A stretch of 44,101 nt of DNA from Candidatus Krumholzibacteriota bacterium (GTDB lineage: Bacteria; Krumholzibacteriota; Krumholzibacteriia; LZORAL124-64-63). The stretch covers positions 1 through 44,101 of the forward strand of contig JAJRWA010000042.1 of NCBI GenBank assembly GCA_024277025.1, written 5' to 3'. Each line of letters starts with the position of its first letter. Within the stretch, counting starts at the first letter, position 1. The translations under genes were made by a program, and so were the position numbers. The notes under the pieces were generated by a model that made no database searches, had not been told where the DNA came from, and worked only from the letters and a program-made list of their open reading frames with translations. This document shows positions 1-7,135 of this stretch, in pieces.

Positions 1-4
1 CCGG

Positions 5-33
5 ATGACAATAATAATCACTATCACTACACT
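5..33 (+). promoter_or_regulatory. candidate sigma-70-type promoter for the CHRD gene
   Basis: ATGACA and TACACT are separated by 17 bases, ending 90 bases before the CHRD start codon, in a stretch more AT-rich than its surroundings. The -35 matches TTGACA at five positions and the -10 matches TATAAT at four. It is a spacing and consensus match only, and the window edge hides what lies upstream. Confidence 0.3.
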
Positions 34-123
34 GTGAGTTCTCCCGTCTGCCGACGCGGACGCTCTTATTCAGCACCTCAGGGGGACGCCGATGCGCCCC
101 TTGTTTCAATATGGAGGACCACC

Positions 124-588
124 ATGAACACTTTTTCACGTCGCGTGCTCACCCTGACGCTGGCCGTTTCGCTGCTGGCGGTACCCACTCTGGCCGAGAC
201 AATCTACACCGCAACCCTGGATGGGGCTTCGGCCGGAACGCCGTCCGCCGGCAGCGGCACCGCGACTCTGACGCTGAATGATGCCGGCACGATGGTCAGC
301 TACAACATCACCTACAGCGGCCTGGTCGGTTCCGAAGTGGCGGCCCATTTTCACAATGCGGCACCCGGTGTGGCCGGCCCCGTGCTGTCGCCCCTGCCGG
401 CGGGAGAGCCCAAGGTCGGGACCTGGGCGGTCGGTGCCTTCGAGGTCGGCGAGTTGAACGCCGGCCGGGTGTACATCAACATTCACACCGACATGTATGG
501 CGCCGGTGAAATCCGGGGAAACATCGAGTTCTCGAGCGTGGCGACCGAGGCCACCTCGTGGGGCGCGGTCAAGGCCCTGTTTCAATAG
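124..588 (+). CDS. exported CHRD domain-containing protein
   Basis: This is a 154-residue exported protein. Residues 1 to about 24 form a signal peptide ending LLAVPTLAE. Nearly all the rest is one CHRD domain, the fold first described in chordin and widespread in bacterial secreted proteins; its hallmarks are a central AAHFHNAAPGVAG segment and a C-terminal YINIHTDMYGAGEIRG segment. The domain has no established enzymatic activity. The ATG at 124 was chosen because GGAGG lies 8 bases upstream and the signal peptide starts there; the frame is open further upstream but that part looks non-coding. The next gene, also exported, follows 77 bases later on the same strand. Confidence 0.85.
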   Translation: MNTFSRRVLTLTLAVSLLAVPTLAETIYTATLDGASAGTPSAGSGTATLTLNDAGTMVSYNITYSGLVGSEVAAHFHNAAPGVAGPVLSPLPAGEPKVGTWAVGAFEVGELNAGRVYINIHTDMYGAGEIRGNIEFSSVATEATSWGAVKALFQ

Positions 589-665
589 CGGACTTCAGTA
601 GGGAATTCCGGGCCGGAGGGCAGGCCGGCCGGGATTACCGGTTCACTCCAGCCGAAAGGAATTCC

Positions 666-1556
666 ATGATCCACATCAGACGGATTGCCCGTGGTCATTC
701 GATCGGCGCCCTGGCCGGCGCCGCTTTCCTGCTGGTCTCCGTCGGTGGGGCGCTGGCGTTTTCCGGCGGTCCGCTTGACGGGTTGACCAACGCCCCGGGT
801 GAGGGCAATTGCACGGGCTGCCACGGCAGCTTCGCCCTGAATTCGGGCGCCGGCTCCCTGACGATCTCGGGATTGCCCGCAAGCTATACGTCGAACACGT
901 CCTATGTGGTGCGGATCAGCCTGGCTGACCCGCAGGCCGCTCGCTGGGGCTTTGAATTCACGATTCTGGACAGTGAGGGGGCTTCCGTCGGGCAACTGTC
1001 ACCCACCGACGGCAATACCCAGACCTCGACCGGCGGCGCCTTCAGCCGGACCTACGCCAAGCACACGACCGCCGGCAACCAGATCAACACGCCCAATGGT
1101 GTCTTCTGGGATGTGAACTGGCTCTCGCCGGCCGCAGGTGCGGGCGACCTGACCCTTTACGTGGCGGGCAACGCGGCCAACGCGAATTTCAACACTGCCG
1201 GCGATTTCATCTACACCAACAGCCGGCCCAGCAGCGAGGCCACGGTTTCTGCGGTGCCGGGGCCGGTGGCATCGGCTTATCTGCGGCCCGCCTTTCCCAA
1301 CCCGTTCAACCCGCGCACCGCTCTCAGCTTCAGCCTGGCGCTGGCCCGGTCGGTGCGATTGAGCGTGTACGATGTGCAGGGGCGGTTGGTGACGACGGTC
1401 TTTCAGGGTGAACTGGCGGCCGGGACTCATCGCTACAGCTGGGCCGGCCAGGACAGCCGGGGACAACTCCAGCCGTCGGGAGTGTACTTTGCGCGTTTGC
1501 AGGATGGGCACGGAAGGGATCTGAACCGGCCGATCAAGATGACTCTGACCAAATAG
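666..1556 (+). CDS. exported choice-of-anchor V-like protein with one CxxCH and a FlgD-Ig-like C-terminal tail
   Basis: This 296-residue protein has an N-terminal signal peptide (residues 1-34, ending GGALAFSGG). A region resembling the choice-of-anchor V/Reeler-like family follows, starting with GEGNCTGCHGSF, which contains a single CxxCH. In a periplasmic protein that motif would permit covalent haem attachment, although some members carry it with no demonstrated haem. The last 85 residues form a FlgD-Ig-like module opening with PAFPNPFNPRT and ending in a basic MTLTK tail, as in sorting modules of secreted FCB proteins. The start at 666 has AAAGGA just upstream. A terminator-like hairpin follows the stop codon. 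No enzymatic role can be assigned. Confidence 0.8.
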   Translation: MIHIRRIARGHSIGALAGAAFLLVSVGGALAFSGGPLDGLTNAPGEGNCTGCHGSFALNSGAGSLTISGLPASYTSNTSYVVRISLADPQAARWGFEFTILDSEGASVGQLSPTDGNTQTSTGGAFSRTYAKHTTAGNQINTPNGVFWDVNWLSPAAGAGDLTLYVAGNAANANFNTAGDFIYTNSRPSSEATVSAVPGPVASAYLRPAFPNPFNPRTALSFSLALARSVRLSVYDVQGRLVTTVFQGELAAGTHRYSWAGQDSRGQLQPSGVYFARLQDGHGRDLNRPIKMTLTK

Positions 1557-1574
1557 GCGGAGCGCGGACAAGGG

Positions 1575-1615
1575 AAATGGCCGCCGCGGTCGACTTGATC
1601 CGCAGCGGCCATTTT
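1575..1615. terminator. bidirectional terminator-like hairpin
   Basis: Ten-base arms AAATGGCCGC (1575-1584) and GCGGCCATTT (1605-1614) are perfect complements around a 20-base loop. T residues follow on the plus strand, and AAAT opens the other side. It lies between two convergent genes (stops at 1556 and 1627) and can serve both. Confidence 0.7.
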
Positions 1616-1626
1616 CGTCCAGCGGC

Positions 1627-3579
1627 CTACTTGATCACCACGACTTTCTGGCTGCGGGACTGCCCGTCATGCAGCACGCGGGCGTAGTAGATGCCGGCCG
1701 CGACCCGGGCGCCACTGCCGTCCCGCCCATCCCAGTAGACCACGTGGGAGCCGGCGGCTTCCGAACCATTGACCAGTTCGCGCACCAGGCGCCCGCGCAG
1801 GTCGTGCACTGTCACGCGCACCGATCCGGTGGTGGGCAGGGTGTAGCTGAGCTGGGTCTCGGAGCGGAACGGATTCGGAAAGCCCGGCGCGAAACTGAAC
1901 TGGCTGAGCACGCCGTCACCATCCACGTGCAAGGGACCCTGCCAGAGCTTGTCGTTGTCCGGGGAGACCAGTTCCAGCCAGTAGTCGACCGGACCGGCCG
2001 GGGCCGTGGTGTCCAGATAGCTCAGCGAACCCCAGGGCAGAGGGCCGGGGCTGACCTGGGTCCGCGCCGCCGTGGCTTCCTCGCGGTGCACGTAGATCGC
2101 GTAGTCGATGAGCTCGGGATGGCTCTGCCAGCTGACCAGCACACCCTGACTCAACCGGTCAGCGCTCAGGGACGGCAAACGCACCGCCGAGACCGAGAAG
2201 AATTCCCAGCCGATATCGTTGAAGGCGTGCCGGGTCAGGTCCACATCCAGCGTCAGGTCGCTGTTGATGGCGGGTTCCATCAGCAGGTTGGGCACAGCGG
2301 CCGTGTGCCAATGGCTGATCGAAGAGCCGGACTCGATGGGATTCGGGTTGTAGATCTGCACCCGGTTGTTGCTGTCGGTGCCGGACAGGCGCGTGTTGTC
2401 GGGCCGGATGTTGGCCGTCACGCCGGTGCCCAGTTGGCCCTTGATCGTGTTGCCGTCGGCGAGACTGATCATCACCGAGGGGATCGTGATGCTGGGGTCG
2501 TCGCCGCCCATGGCGAAGGGAGGGTCGGCCAGGTTGTTGACGACGATCACCCCGACGGCTCCCGCATTCTGGGCGTTGAGCACCTTGGTGACGAAAGCGC
2601 AGTTGCCACGGTCGATCAGGGCGATCTGTCCGGTCAGGTCCTGGGCGATGGCCGAGCAGCCGTCCGAGCCGGTGCCCACACCGTCGTTGACCAGCACCAC
2701 ATCACCCGAGACGTTGGCGTTGCAGTCGGCTCCGAAAGTGGCCAGGGGCGATTCGTAGAGGCCGGCGATCCCGGCCGGCGACGTGACCTCGACCACGGTC
2801 GGGGCGCACAGCAGGACCGGCGAAGCGCCGGTCACCGTCGGGCCGTCCCAGACCAGGTTGCCGAAATCGATGGCCGAGGCGGCCCGCTGGCCGTCGGTCA
2901 TTTCGTCCCAGTGCAGGCCGGTGGTGTTGTCGAGCAGGAAGCGCGAATAGGCGTCGATGATGCCGCCGAGACGGCTGCCGGTGGATTCGTCGACCAGACT
3001 CAGGAAGCCCAGTCCGTGGCTGAACTCGTGCAGCAGCACGATGACCAGATTGATCTGGCCGGTCGGTTCGTTCTCGTCGAAGCCGTAGTACCAGGCCGAA
3101 TTCTCCAGACAGCCGGTCGTGCCCAGCATGGAATTGAAGGTGGCATTGATATCCTTCTGGCCCGGATTGCGGTCAAAGCCCGAATGCATGTCCGCTTCGG
3201 CGTCCACGTACCAGGTGACCGCCACGGGTGCGCCCGCGTAGTCGCGGTAGATGGAGTTGGGTCCGGCCGAACCCAGGACGCCGCCGGTGGCGGTGCAGCT
3301 CAGAGGGTCGAACTTGGCGCCGATGCGGATCTCGACGCCGCTGTTGAGGATGCCCTCCCAGATGCCGGCTGCGAAATTGAAGGCGTTCAGGCGCTGCTGG
3401 CCCACGGTCGTGCCGGGATTGCCGCCGACCGGAGCAGCCGCGGTTGGGTCATTGAAGCCCTCACCGGCGGCGTCCTCGTTGATGATCGTGATCGTCGTCG
3501 CTGATGCTGCCGCGGTCAGCCACAGCGCGCAGCAAAGGGTCAGGAGTGAAGCCCCAATGATTCTGTGCTTGATACTCAT
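1627..3579 (-). CDS. secreted PA-domain metalloprotease-like protein with FlgD-Ig-like C-terminal tail
   Basis: The 650-residue product has a signal peptide (residues 1-27, ending TAAASA). A protease-like region of about 240 residues follows, with the zinc-binding core LLHEFSHGLGF, then a PA (protease-associated) domain with the typical IALIDRGNCAFVTKV segment at about residues 320-335. The end is a FlgD-Ig-like tail starting FAPGFPNPFRSET. The layout matches a recognisable family of secreted PA-domain proteins. In metzincins the zinc motif is HExxHxxGxxH; here the eleventh position is serine, so the third ligand must come from elsewhere or be absent. The start at 3579 follows the stop of the upstream gene by 4 bases with GGGAG between, so the two are probably translated together. 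It is likely an exported peptidase, but activity is unproven. Confidence 0.8.
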   Translation of the reverse strand: MSIKHRIIGASLLTLCCALWLTAAASATTITIINEDAAGEGFNDPTAAAPVGGNPGTTVGQQRLNAFNFAAGIWEGILNSGVEIRIGAKFDPLSCTATGGVLGSAGPNSIYRDYAGAPVAVTWYVDAEADMHSGFDRNPGQKDINATFNSMLGTTGCLENSAWYYGFDENEPTGQINLVIVLLHEFSHGLGFLSLVDESTGSRLGGIIDAYSRFLLDNTTGLHWDEMTDGQRAASAIDFGNLVWDGPTVTGASPVLLCAPTVVEVTSPAGIAGLYESPLATFGADCNANVSGDVVLVNDGVGTGSDGCSAIAQDLTGQIALIDRGNCAFVTKVLNAQNAGAVGVIVVNNLADPPFAMGGDDPSITIPSVMISLADGNTIKGQLGTGVTANIRPDNTRLSGTDSNNRVQIYNPNPIESGSSISHWHTAAVPNLLMEPAINSDLTLDVDLTRHAFNDIGWEFFSVSAVRLPSLSADRLSQGVLVSWQSHPELIDYAIYVHREEATAARTQVSPGPLPWGSLSYLDTTAPAGPVDYWLELVSPDNDKLWQGPLHVDGDGVLSQFSFAPGFPNPFRSETQLSYTLPTTGSVRVTVHDLRGRLVRELVNGSEAAGSHVVYWDGRDGSGARVAAGIYYARVLHDGQSRSQKVVVIK

Positions 3580-3583
3580 GGTG

Positions 3584-3994
3584 CTACTCCCGGTCCTGTT
3601 TGGGGAGGTCCAGGAACTGATGCGCCTCGTCCTTGTTCGTCACGCAGCCGGTGTGCACGTTACCCGCGCTGTCAGTGGTCGCGACCGAAAGGCTTTGGAA
3701 ACGCCCCTGCAAATCCATCGAAACGCTGCCGTCACTGTGGTGGACCTCGGTCAAACCCGCGCCCGAACGATCCAGACGCTGGTCCAGTTGGCGTTCGAAC
3801 TCCGCCTTGTCCAGCCCGGTAACCGGAACCATTTCGCCGGTCTCGGGGTCAAGCTGTACCCGCAGGGCACCAGCCTGGGTGGAGGCGGCAACGGGAGTGT
3901 CGGCGGCCGGCAGATTCACCAGCAGCACCACCAACAGGACGGCGGCACCGGCGGCGCCAAGCCACAAAGGCCCTGGTCGGGTCGTGACGGACAT
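3584..3994 (-). CDS. small membrane-anchored protein of unknown function, partner of the PA-domain protein
   Basis: I do not recognise this 136-residue protein. One hydrophobic segment at residues 10-28 (LWLGAAGAAVLLVVLLVNL) follows a short basic N-terminus and could be a membrane anchor or uncleaved signal. The rest is hydrophilic, with PETGEMVPVTG, FERQLDQRLDRS and a lone cysteine in HTGCVTNKDEAHQFL. The start at 3994 is supported by GGAGGAAGAAC directly upstream. It is first in a two-gene operon whose second gene encodes the secreted protease-like protein, so a role in exporting, restraining or maturing that protein is possible; this rests only on position. Confidence 0.75.
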   Translation of the reverse strand: MSVTTRPGPLWLGAAGAAVLLVVLLVNLPAADTPVAASTQAGALRVQLDPETGEMVPVTGLDKAEFERQLDQRLDRSGAGLTEVHHSDGSVSMDLQGRFQSLSVATTDSAGNVHTGCVTNKDEAHQFLDLPKQDRE

Positions 3995-4130
3995 GTTCTT
4001 CCTCCATGGGTATCAACGACAATATCGGGGGTAGCCCCGGTGATATGTACATCCCCATCTATCGGCGGGGCAGGACAAAAGTTAATCGAATTGTCCCTGC
4101 TTTGGCCAGTGGATTGGGCGGCAGGACCGC

Positions 4131-4159
4131 TTGTCTGGGGCCCGCCGGCGGTGTAGATT
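4131..4159 (+). promoter_or_regulatory. candidate promoter for gmd
   Basis: TTGTCT (4131-4136) and TAGATT (4154-4159) are separated by 17 bases, placing transcription about 50 bases before the gmd start. The 222-base divergent interval also holds a small GGGG-TAG-CCCC palindrome near 4026-4036. No clear promoter for the minus-strand operon was recognised. Confidence 0.4.
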
Positions 4160-4216
4160 GGGGGGCATCGCTTCGCGAACGATACCGACGACCGAACCCG
4201 CACGATGGAGAAGACC

Positions 4217-5179
4217 ATGGCTAAGCGCGCTTTGATTACGGGGATTACCGGCCAGGACGGCTCTTATCTGGCGGAGTTCCTGCTGGCCAGGGGGTATACG
4301 GTTTTTGGCATGGTCCGCCGCTCCAGCACGGAGACAATACAGCGCATCGAGGCGATCAAGGACCAGCTCACCCTGCTGCAGGGCGACCTGCTGGATCAGG
4401 CGTCACTGGTCAAGGTCATTGAAGAAGCCCAGCCGGACGAGATCTACAATCTGGCCGCCCAGAGTTTTGTGCCCACGAGCTGGAGCCAACCCGTGCTGAC
4501 CGGACAGTTCACTGGTCTGGGCGTGTCGCGGCTGCTGGAGGCGGTGCGGCAGGTGGCGCCGTCAGCGAAGTTCTATCAGGCCAGCAGCAGCGAGATGTTC
4601 GGCAAGGTGCGCGAAGTGCCCCAGACCGAGCTGACGCCGTTCCATCCCCGCAGCCCCTACGCCGTGGCCAAGGTCTATGGGCACCACATCACCGTCAACT
4701 ACCGCGAGAGCTACGGGTTGTTTGCCGCCTCGGGCATCCTGTTCAATCACGAGAGCCCGCGGCGCGGCCTGGAATTCGTCACGCGCAAGATCACCGACGG
4801 CGTGGCCCGCATCAAACTGGGGTTGGCTGACGAGCTGTGCCTGGGCAATCTGGACAGCCAGCGGGACTGGGGCTTTGCCGGCGACTACGTCGAAGCCATG
4901 TGGCTGATGCTGCAGCAGGAAACAGCCGGCGAGTACGTCATCGCGACCGGCGTGACCCATTCGATCCGCGATTTTCTGGACCTTGCCTTCGGCCACGTGG
5001 ACCTGGCCTGGGAAGAATACGTCAAGCAGGATCGACGCTACATGCGTCCGGCCGAAGTGGACCAGCTGATCGGCGACTCCAGCAAGGCGAAGCGGGATCT
5101 GGGCTGGCAGCCGCGCGTCGACTTTCCGTCCCTGGTGACGATGATGGTGGACGCGGATCTGGCCCGGCTCGGCGGCTGA
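4217..5179 (+). CDS. gmd: GDP-mannose 4,6-dehydratase
   Basis: The enzyme converts GDP-mannose to GDP-4-dehydro-6-deoxy-mannose, the precursor of GDP-fucose, GDP-rhamnose and related deoxyhexoses for surface polysaccharides. Residues 7-18 ([12 protein letters not shown]) carry the short-chain dehydrogenase NADP-binding GxxGxxG in the form typical of Gmd. SSSEMFG (123-129) supplies the catalytic Ser/Glu, and Y148 with K152 (SPYAVAK) completes the site. NHESPRRG and a [16 protein letters not shown] stretch are also family hallmarks. At 320 residues it is at the short end of the family. The ATG at 4217 is preferred to the one at 4205 because GGAGAAG lies correctly for it. No reductase or epimerase partner is nearby; the LPS glycosyltransferases lie 35 kb away. 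Confidence 0.93.
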   Translation: MAKRALITGITGQDGSYLAEFLLARGYTVFGMVRRSSTETIQRIEAIKDQLTLLQGDLLDQASLVKVIEEAQPDEIYNLAAQSFVPTSWSQPVLTGQFTGLGVSRLLEAVRQVAPSAKFYQASSSEMFGKVREVPQTELTPFHPRSPYAVAKVYGHHITVNYRESYGLFAASGILFNHESPRRGLEFVTRKITDGVARIKLGLADELCLGNLDSQRDWGFAGDYVEAMWLMLQQETAGEYVIATGVTHSIRDFLDLAFGHVDLAWEEYVKQDRRYMRPAEVDQLIGDSSKAKRDLGWQPRVDFPSLVTMMVDADLARLGG

Positions 5180-5184
5180 CCGAC

Positions 5185-6081
5185 TCAGTTGTCGAAGTTG
5201 TAGTCGGCCGTCACGCCGAAGGCCAGCAGCACGCTCGAGGTCATGATCGGCTGTTCCAGCATCATCAGGTGCCCGGTCTTGGCCATGCGTTTGAAACTCA
5301 GGCTGCGGGCATGGCCGAAGCCGTAGTGCTCCAGCAGGTGTCGTGACGACTGGTCCGCCGGAAACATCATCTCACTGCCGATGACCAGCAGGGGGACCGA
5401 AAGCGTGTTCAGGCGATCGGTCAGGTCGTAGTCGAAACTGCTCATCAACAGGGAAACAAAAGTCGCGCTGTCGGTGCGCAGGGCCATATCGACCGCCCGG
5501 TCGGCAATGGTCTCGTCCTGGCTGAACTGCAGGTAGCGCGAAGCGACGAACATGTCGTAGTCCGTGATCAATTGCTCGCCCACGGCGGCTTTCTCCTCGG
5601 CGCTGGCCAACTGGATCGGGGTGCTGTCCATGACGATCAGGCGGTGCACAGCGGCCGGATGATCCAGCGCATATTGCATGGCGATCATGCCGCCCATGCC
5701 ATGACCGACGAGGGTCGGGTAGTTGAAGCCCTGGGCGGCGATGAATTCCCCCAGACGGGCGACTTCCTTGGTGATCGTGTCATCGGCGATGGGTTTGGTC
5801 AGGCCGTGGCCCGCCAGCTCGAAGACCCGCACCCGGAAGGTGTTCTTCAGGAACGGCAGCACGTCATCCCACTCGGTGGCGTTGGCGCCCAGCCCATGGA
5901 TCAGCACCATCTCGAACTCGTCACTGCTGTTTTCGATGTTCCGGGCGTGTTCGATGGCCGCTTCACGCGAGTTGCGCGCCGGCGTGTTGTTCTGCGCCAG
6001 GGACAGGGCCGGCAGGATGGCCAGCAGGGCCAGGATCAGGCCGGGCAGCAGGCGGCGGAATTTGTTCAGGGAGCCGACCAT
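5185..6081 (-). CDS. alpha/beta-hydrolase-fold protein with the nucleophile Ser replaced by Gly
   Basis: This 298-residue protein has an N-terminal signal or anchor segment (residues 11-29). An alpha/beta hydrolase domain follows: oxyanion HGLGANATEWDD (62-73), the FELAGHGLT loop, a nucleophile-elbow strand, a lid region, an acidic residue in MMFPAD (D243) and a C-terminal histidine in KTGHLMMLEQP (H271). The elbow, normally G-H-S-M-G-G, reads G-H-G-M-G-G at 126-131, so the expected catalytic serine is glycine 128 (codon GGC). The protein probably cannot perform ordinary serine-ester chemistry; it may bind ligand or use another mechanism. Its start overlaps the end of the upstream hydrolase gene by 16 bases, with GGAGAAGAG as ribosome site. 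It converges on gmd with a 5-base gap. Confidence 0.82.
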   Translation of the reverse strand: MVGSLNKFRRLLPGLILALLAILPALSLAQNNTPARNSREAAIEHARNIENSSDEFEMVLIHGLGANATEWDDVLPFLKNTFRVRVFELAGHGLTKPIADDTITKEVARLGEFIAAQGFNYPTLVGHGMGGMIAMQYALDHPAAVHRLIVMDSTPIQLASAEEKAAVGEQLITDYDMFVASRYLQFSQDETIADRAVDMALRTDSATFVSLLMSSFDYDLTDRLNTLSVPLLVIGSEMMFPADQSSRHLLEHYGFGHARSLSFKRMAKTGHLMMLEQPIMTSSVLLAFGVTADYNFDN

Positions 6082-6893
6082 GGATTCTCTTCTCCACTTT
6101 CGCGGGGTACGTAAAAAAGGTTGCCGTCACGGGCCTGGATGACCGGACCGTCAAAATGGGGCGCGATACCGGCCCTCAAATCGGCTGCCGCAGCCGCCGG
6201 ATACTGATGGGTCAGGACCACCCGCTGCGGTTGGGCGACAGCGCACAACCGGCCCACTTCGGTCGGGGTCAGGTGCCCGGCCACGCCGAGTCCATCGGGT
6301 GCCGAACATTCGACCACCAGCAGATCGGCATCTGTCGCCGCAGTGGTCAACTCCGCGCAGGCGCCGGTGTCCCCGGAAAAAACGGCCACCCGCCCCTGAT
6401 GATCGACAAACCGGTAGCCCAAACACCCATTCCGGGACAGGCGATCCTGGGGATGGTCGACCGCAAACGGCTGAATTCGGCCGCCGCCGGGCAGATCCAG
6501 CGCCTCCGGCAGGGCCCACTCGGTGATCTGCAACCGGCGGTGCCTGGGTTCCAGCCAGCGGCCGTAGATTTGCGCCAGTTGCTCAAGATACGCCCGCAGG
6601 CCCTCGGGTCCAAACAGGCGCAGCGGTTCGTGACTCTCAGTCAGGGGCGAGTGCAGGGCGAAGAGCAGCGCCACCAGGTCGGCGCAATGGTCCGGATGCA
6701 GGTGGGTCAGCACGACCAGTTCGATCCCGTCGACGCCATCGGGCGCATCGCCGGACTGGACGAGGCGCACCAGCGCCCCGGGCCCCGGGTCGAGCAGGAT
6801 GCCGGTGCCGTCCACCGTGACCCAATAGGCCGCGGGCGTATGGGTGGGGGTCGGAATGGCGCCGCCGGCGCCCAGGATGCGGAATCGTATCAT
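6066..6893 (-). CDS. metallo-beta-lactamase-fold hydrolase (RNase Z-like)
   Basis: The 275-residue cytoplasmic protein starts MIRFRILGAGGAIPTPT, the usual entry of RNase Z/arylsulfatase-type metallo-beta-lactamase-fold enzymes. Metal ligands are visible in LTHLHPDHCADL (H64, H66, D68, H69), DH at 146-147, FSGDTGAC (D175) and LTHQYP (H229), so a two-metal hydrolytic site looks intact. The long exosite arm of true tRNA-processing RNase Z is not evident, so the substrate could be a phosphodiester, lactone or sulfate ester. The frame is open upstream to 7046, but the family start fits the ATG at 6893. The gene overlaps the following alpha/beta-hydrolase gene by 16 bases, implying coupled translation. 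Confidence 0.82.
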   Translation of the reverse strand: MIRFRILGAGGAIPTPTHTPAAYWVTVDGTGILLDPGPGALVRLVQSGDAPDGVDGIELVVLTHLHPDHCADLVALLFALHSPLTESHEPLRLFGPEGLRAYLEQLAQIYGRWLEPRHRRLQITEWALPEALDLPGGGRIQPFAVDHPQDRLSRNGCLGYRFVDHQGRVAVFSGDTGACAELTTAATDADLLVVECSAPDGLGVAGHLTPTEVGRLCAVAQPQRVVLTHQYPAAAAADLRAGIAPHFDGPVIQARDGNLFYVPRESGEENPWSAP

Positions 6894-7027
6894 GGACCCA
6901 ATGCTACAGGTCAGGCCGGATTCGTCAAGCTTGGGGCCCGATCTGCAGTTGGGCAGGCGAAAATCCGGAATTTTCAGCCGGTTTCCCCGTTCACCACAGA
7001 GGCCCCGGCCGGAAAAAGGGCCTGTAC

Positions 7028-7056
7028 TGGACAGCCTTGGCGCCAATCCCTATCAT
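7028..7056 (+). promoter_or_regulatory. sigma-70-type promoter for the TPR-gltX gene run
   Basis: TGGACA (7028-7033) and TATCAT (7051-7056) each match five of six consensus bases, with exactly 17 bases between them. The first start codon is 79 bases downstream at 7136. It lies in the 242-base interval between divergent genes and is among the best promoter matches in the window. Confidence 0.6.
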
Positions 7057-7135
7057 GTGGCCGAAATTCGTTTGCTCGAATCCTGGGGAGTCCGGCAACT
7101 CGTTCCTCCCGGCAGGAATTACCGAAAGGTCCCGT

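Noticed and set aside
1300..1556. FlgD-Ig-like tails as proof of a type IX secretion system
   Set aside because: Such tails occur in genomes lacking known T9SS genes, and no Por/Spr component is in this window.
1669..3504. 611-codon open frame opposite the PA-domain gene, and many similar long frames opposite other genes
   Set aside because: It is a GC-rich shadow of a real gene: no ribosome site, no recognisable domain, low-complexity Arg/Gly/His/Gln content.
4026..4036. GGGG-TAG-CCCC palindrome between the divergent operons
   Set aside because: It is too short to call a terminator or operator, has no T run, and is expected by chance in GC-rich DNA.
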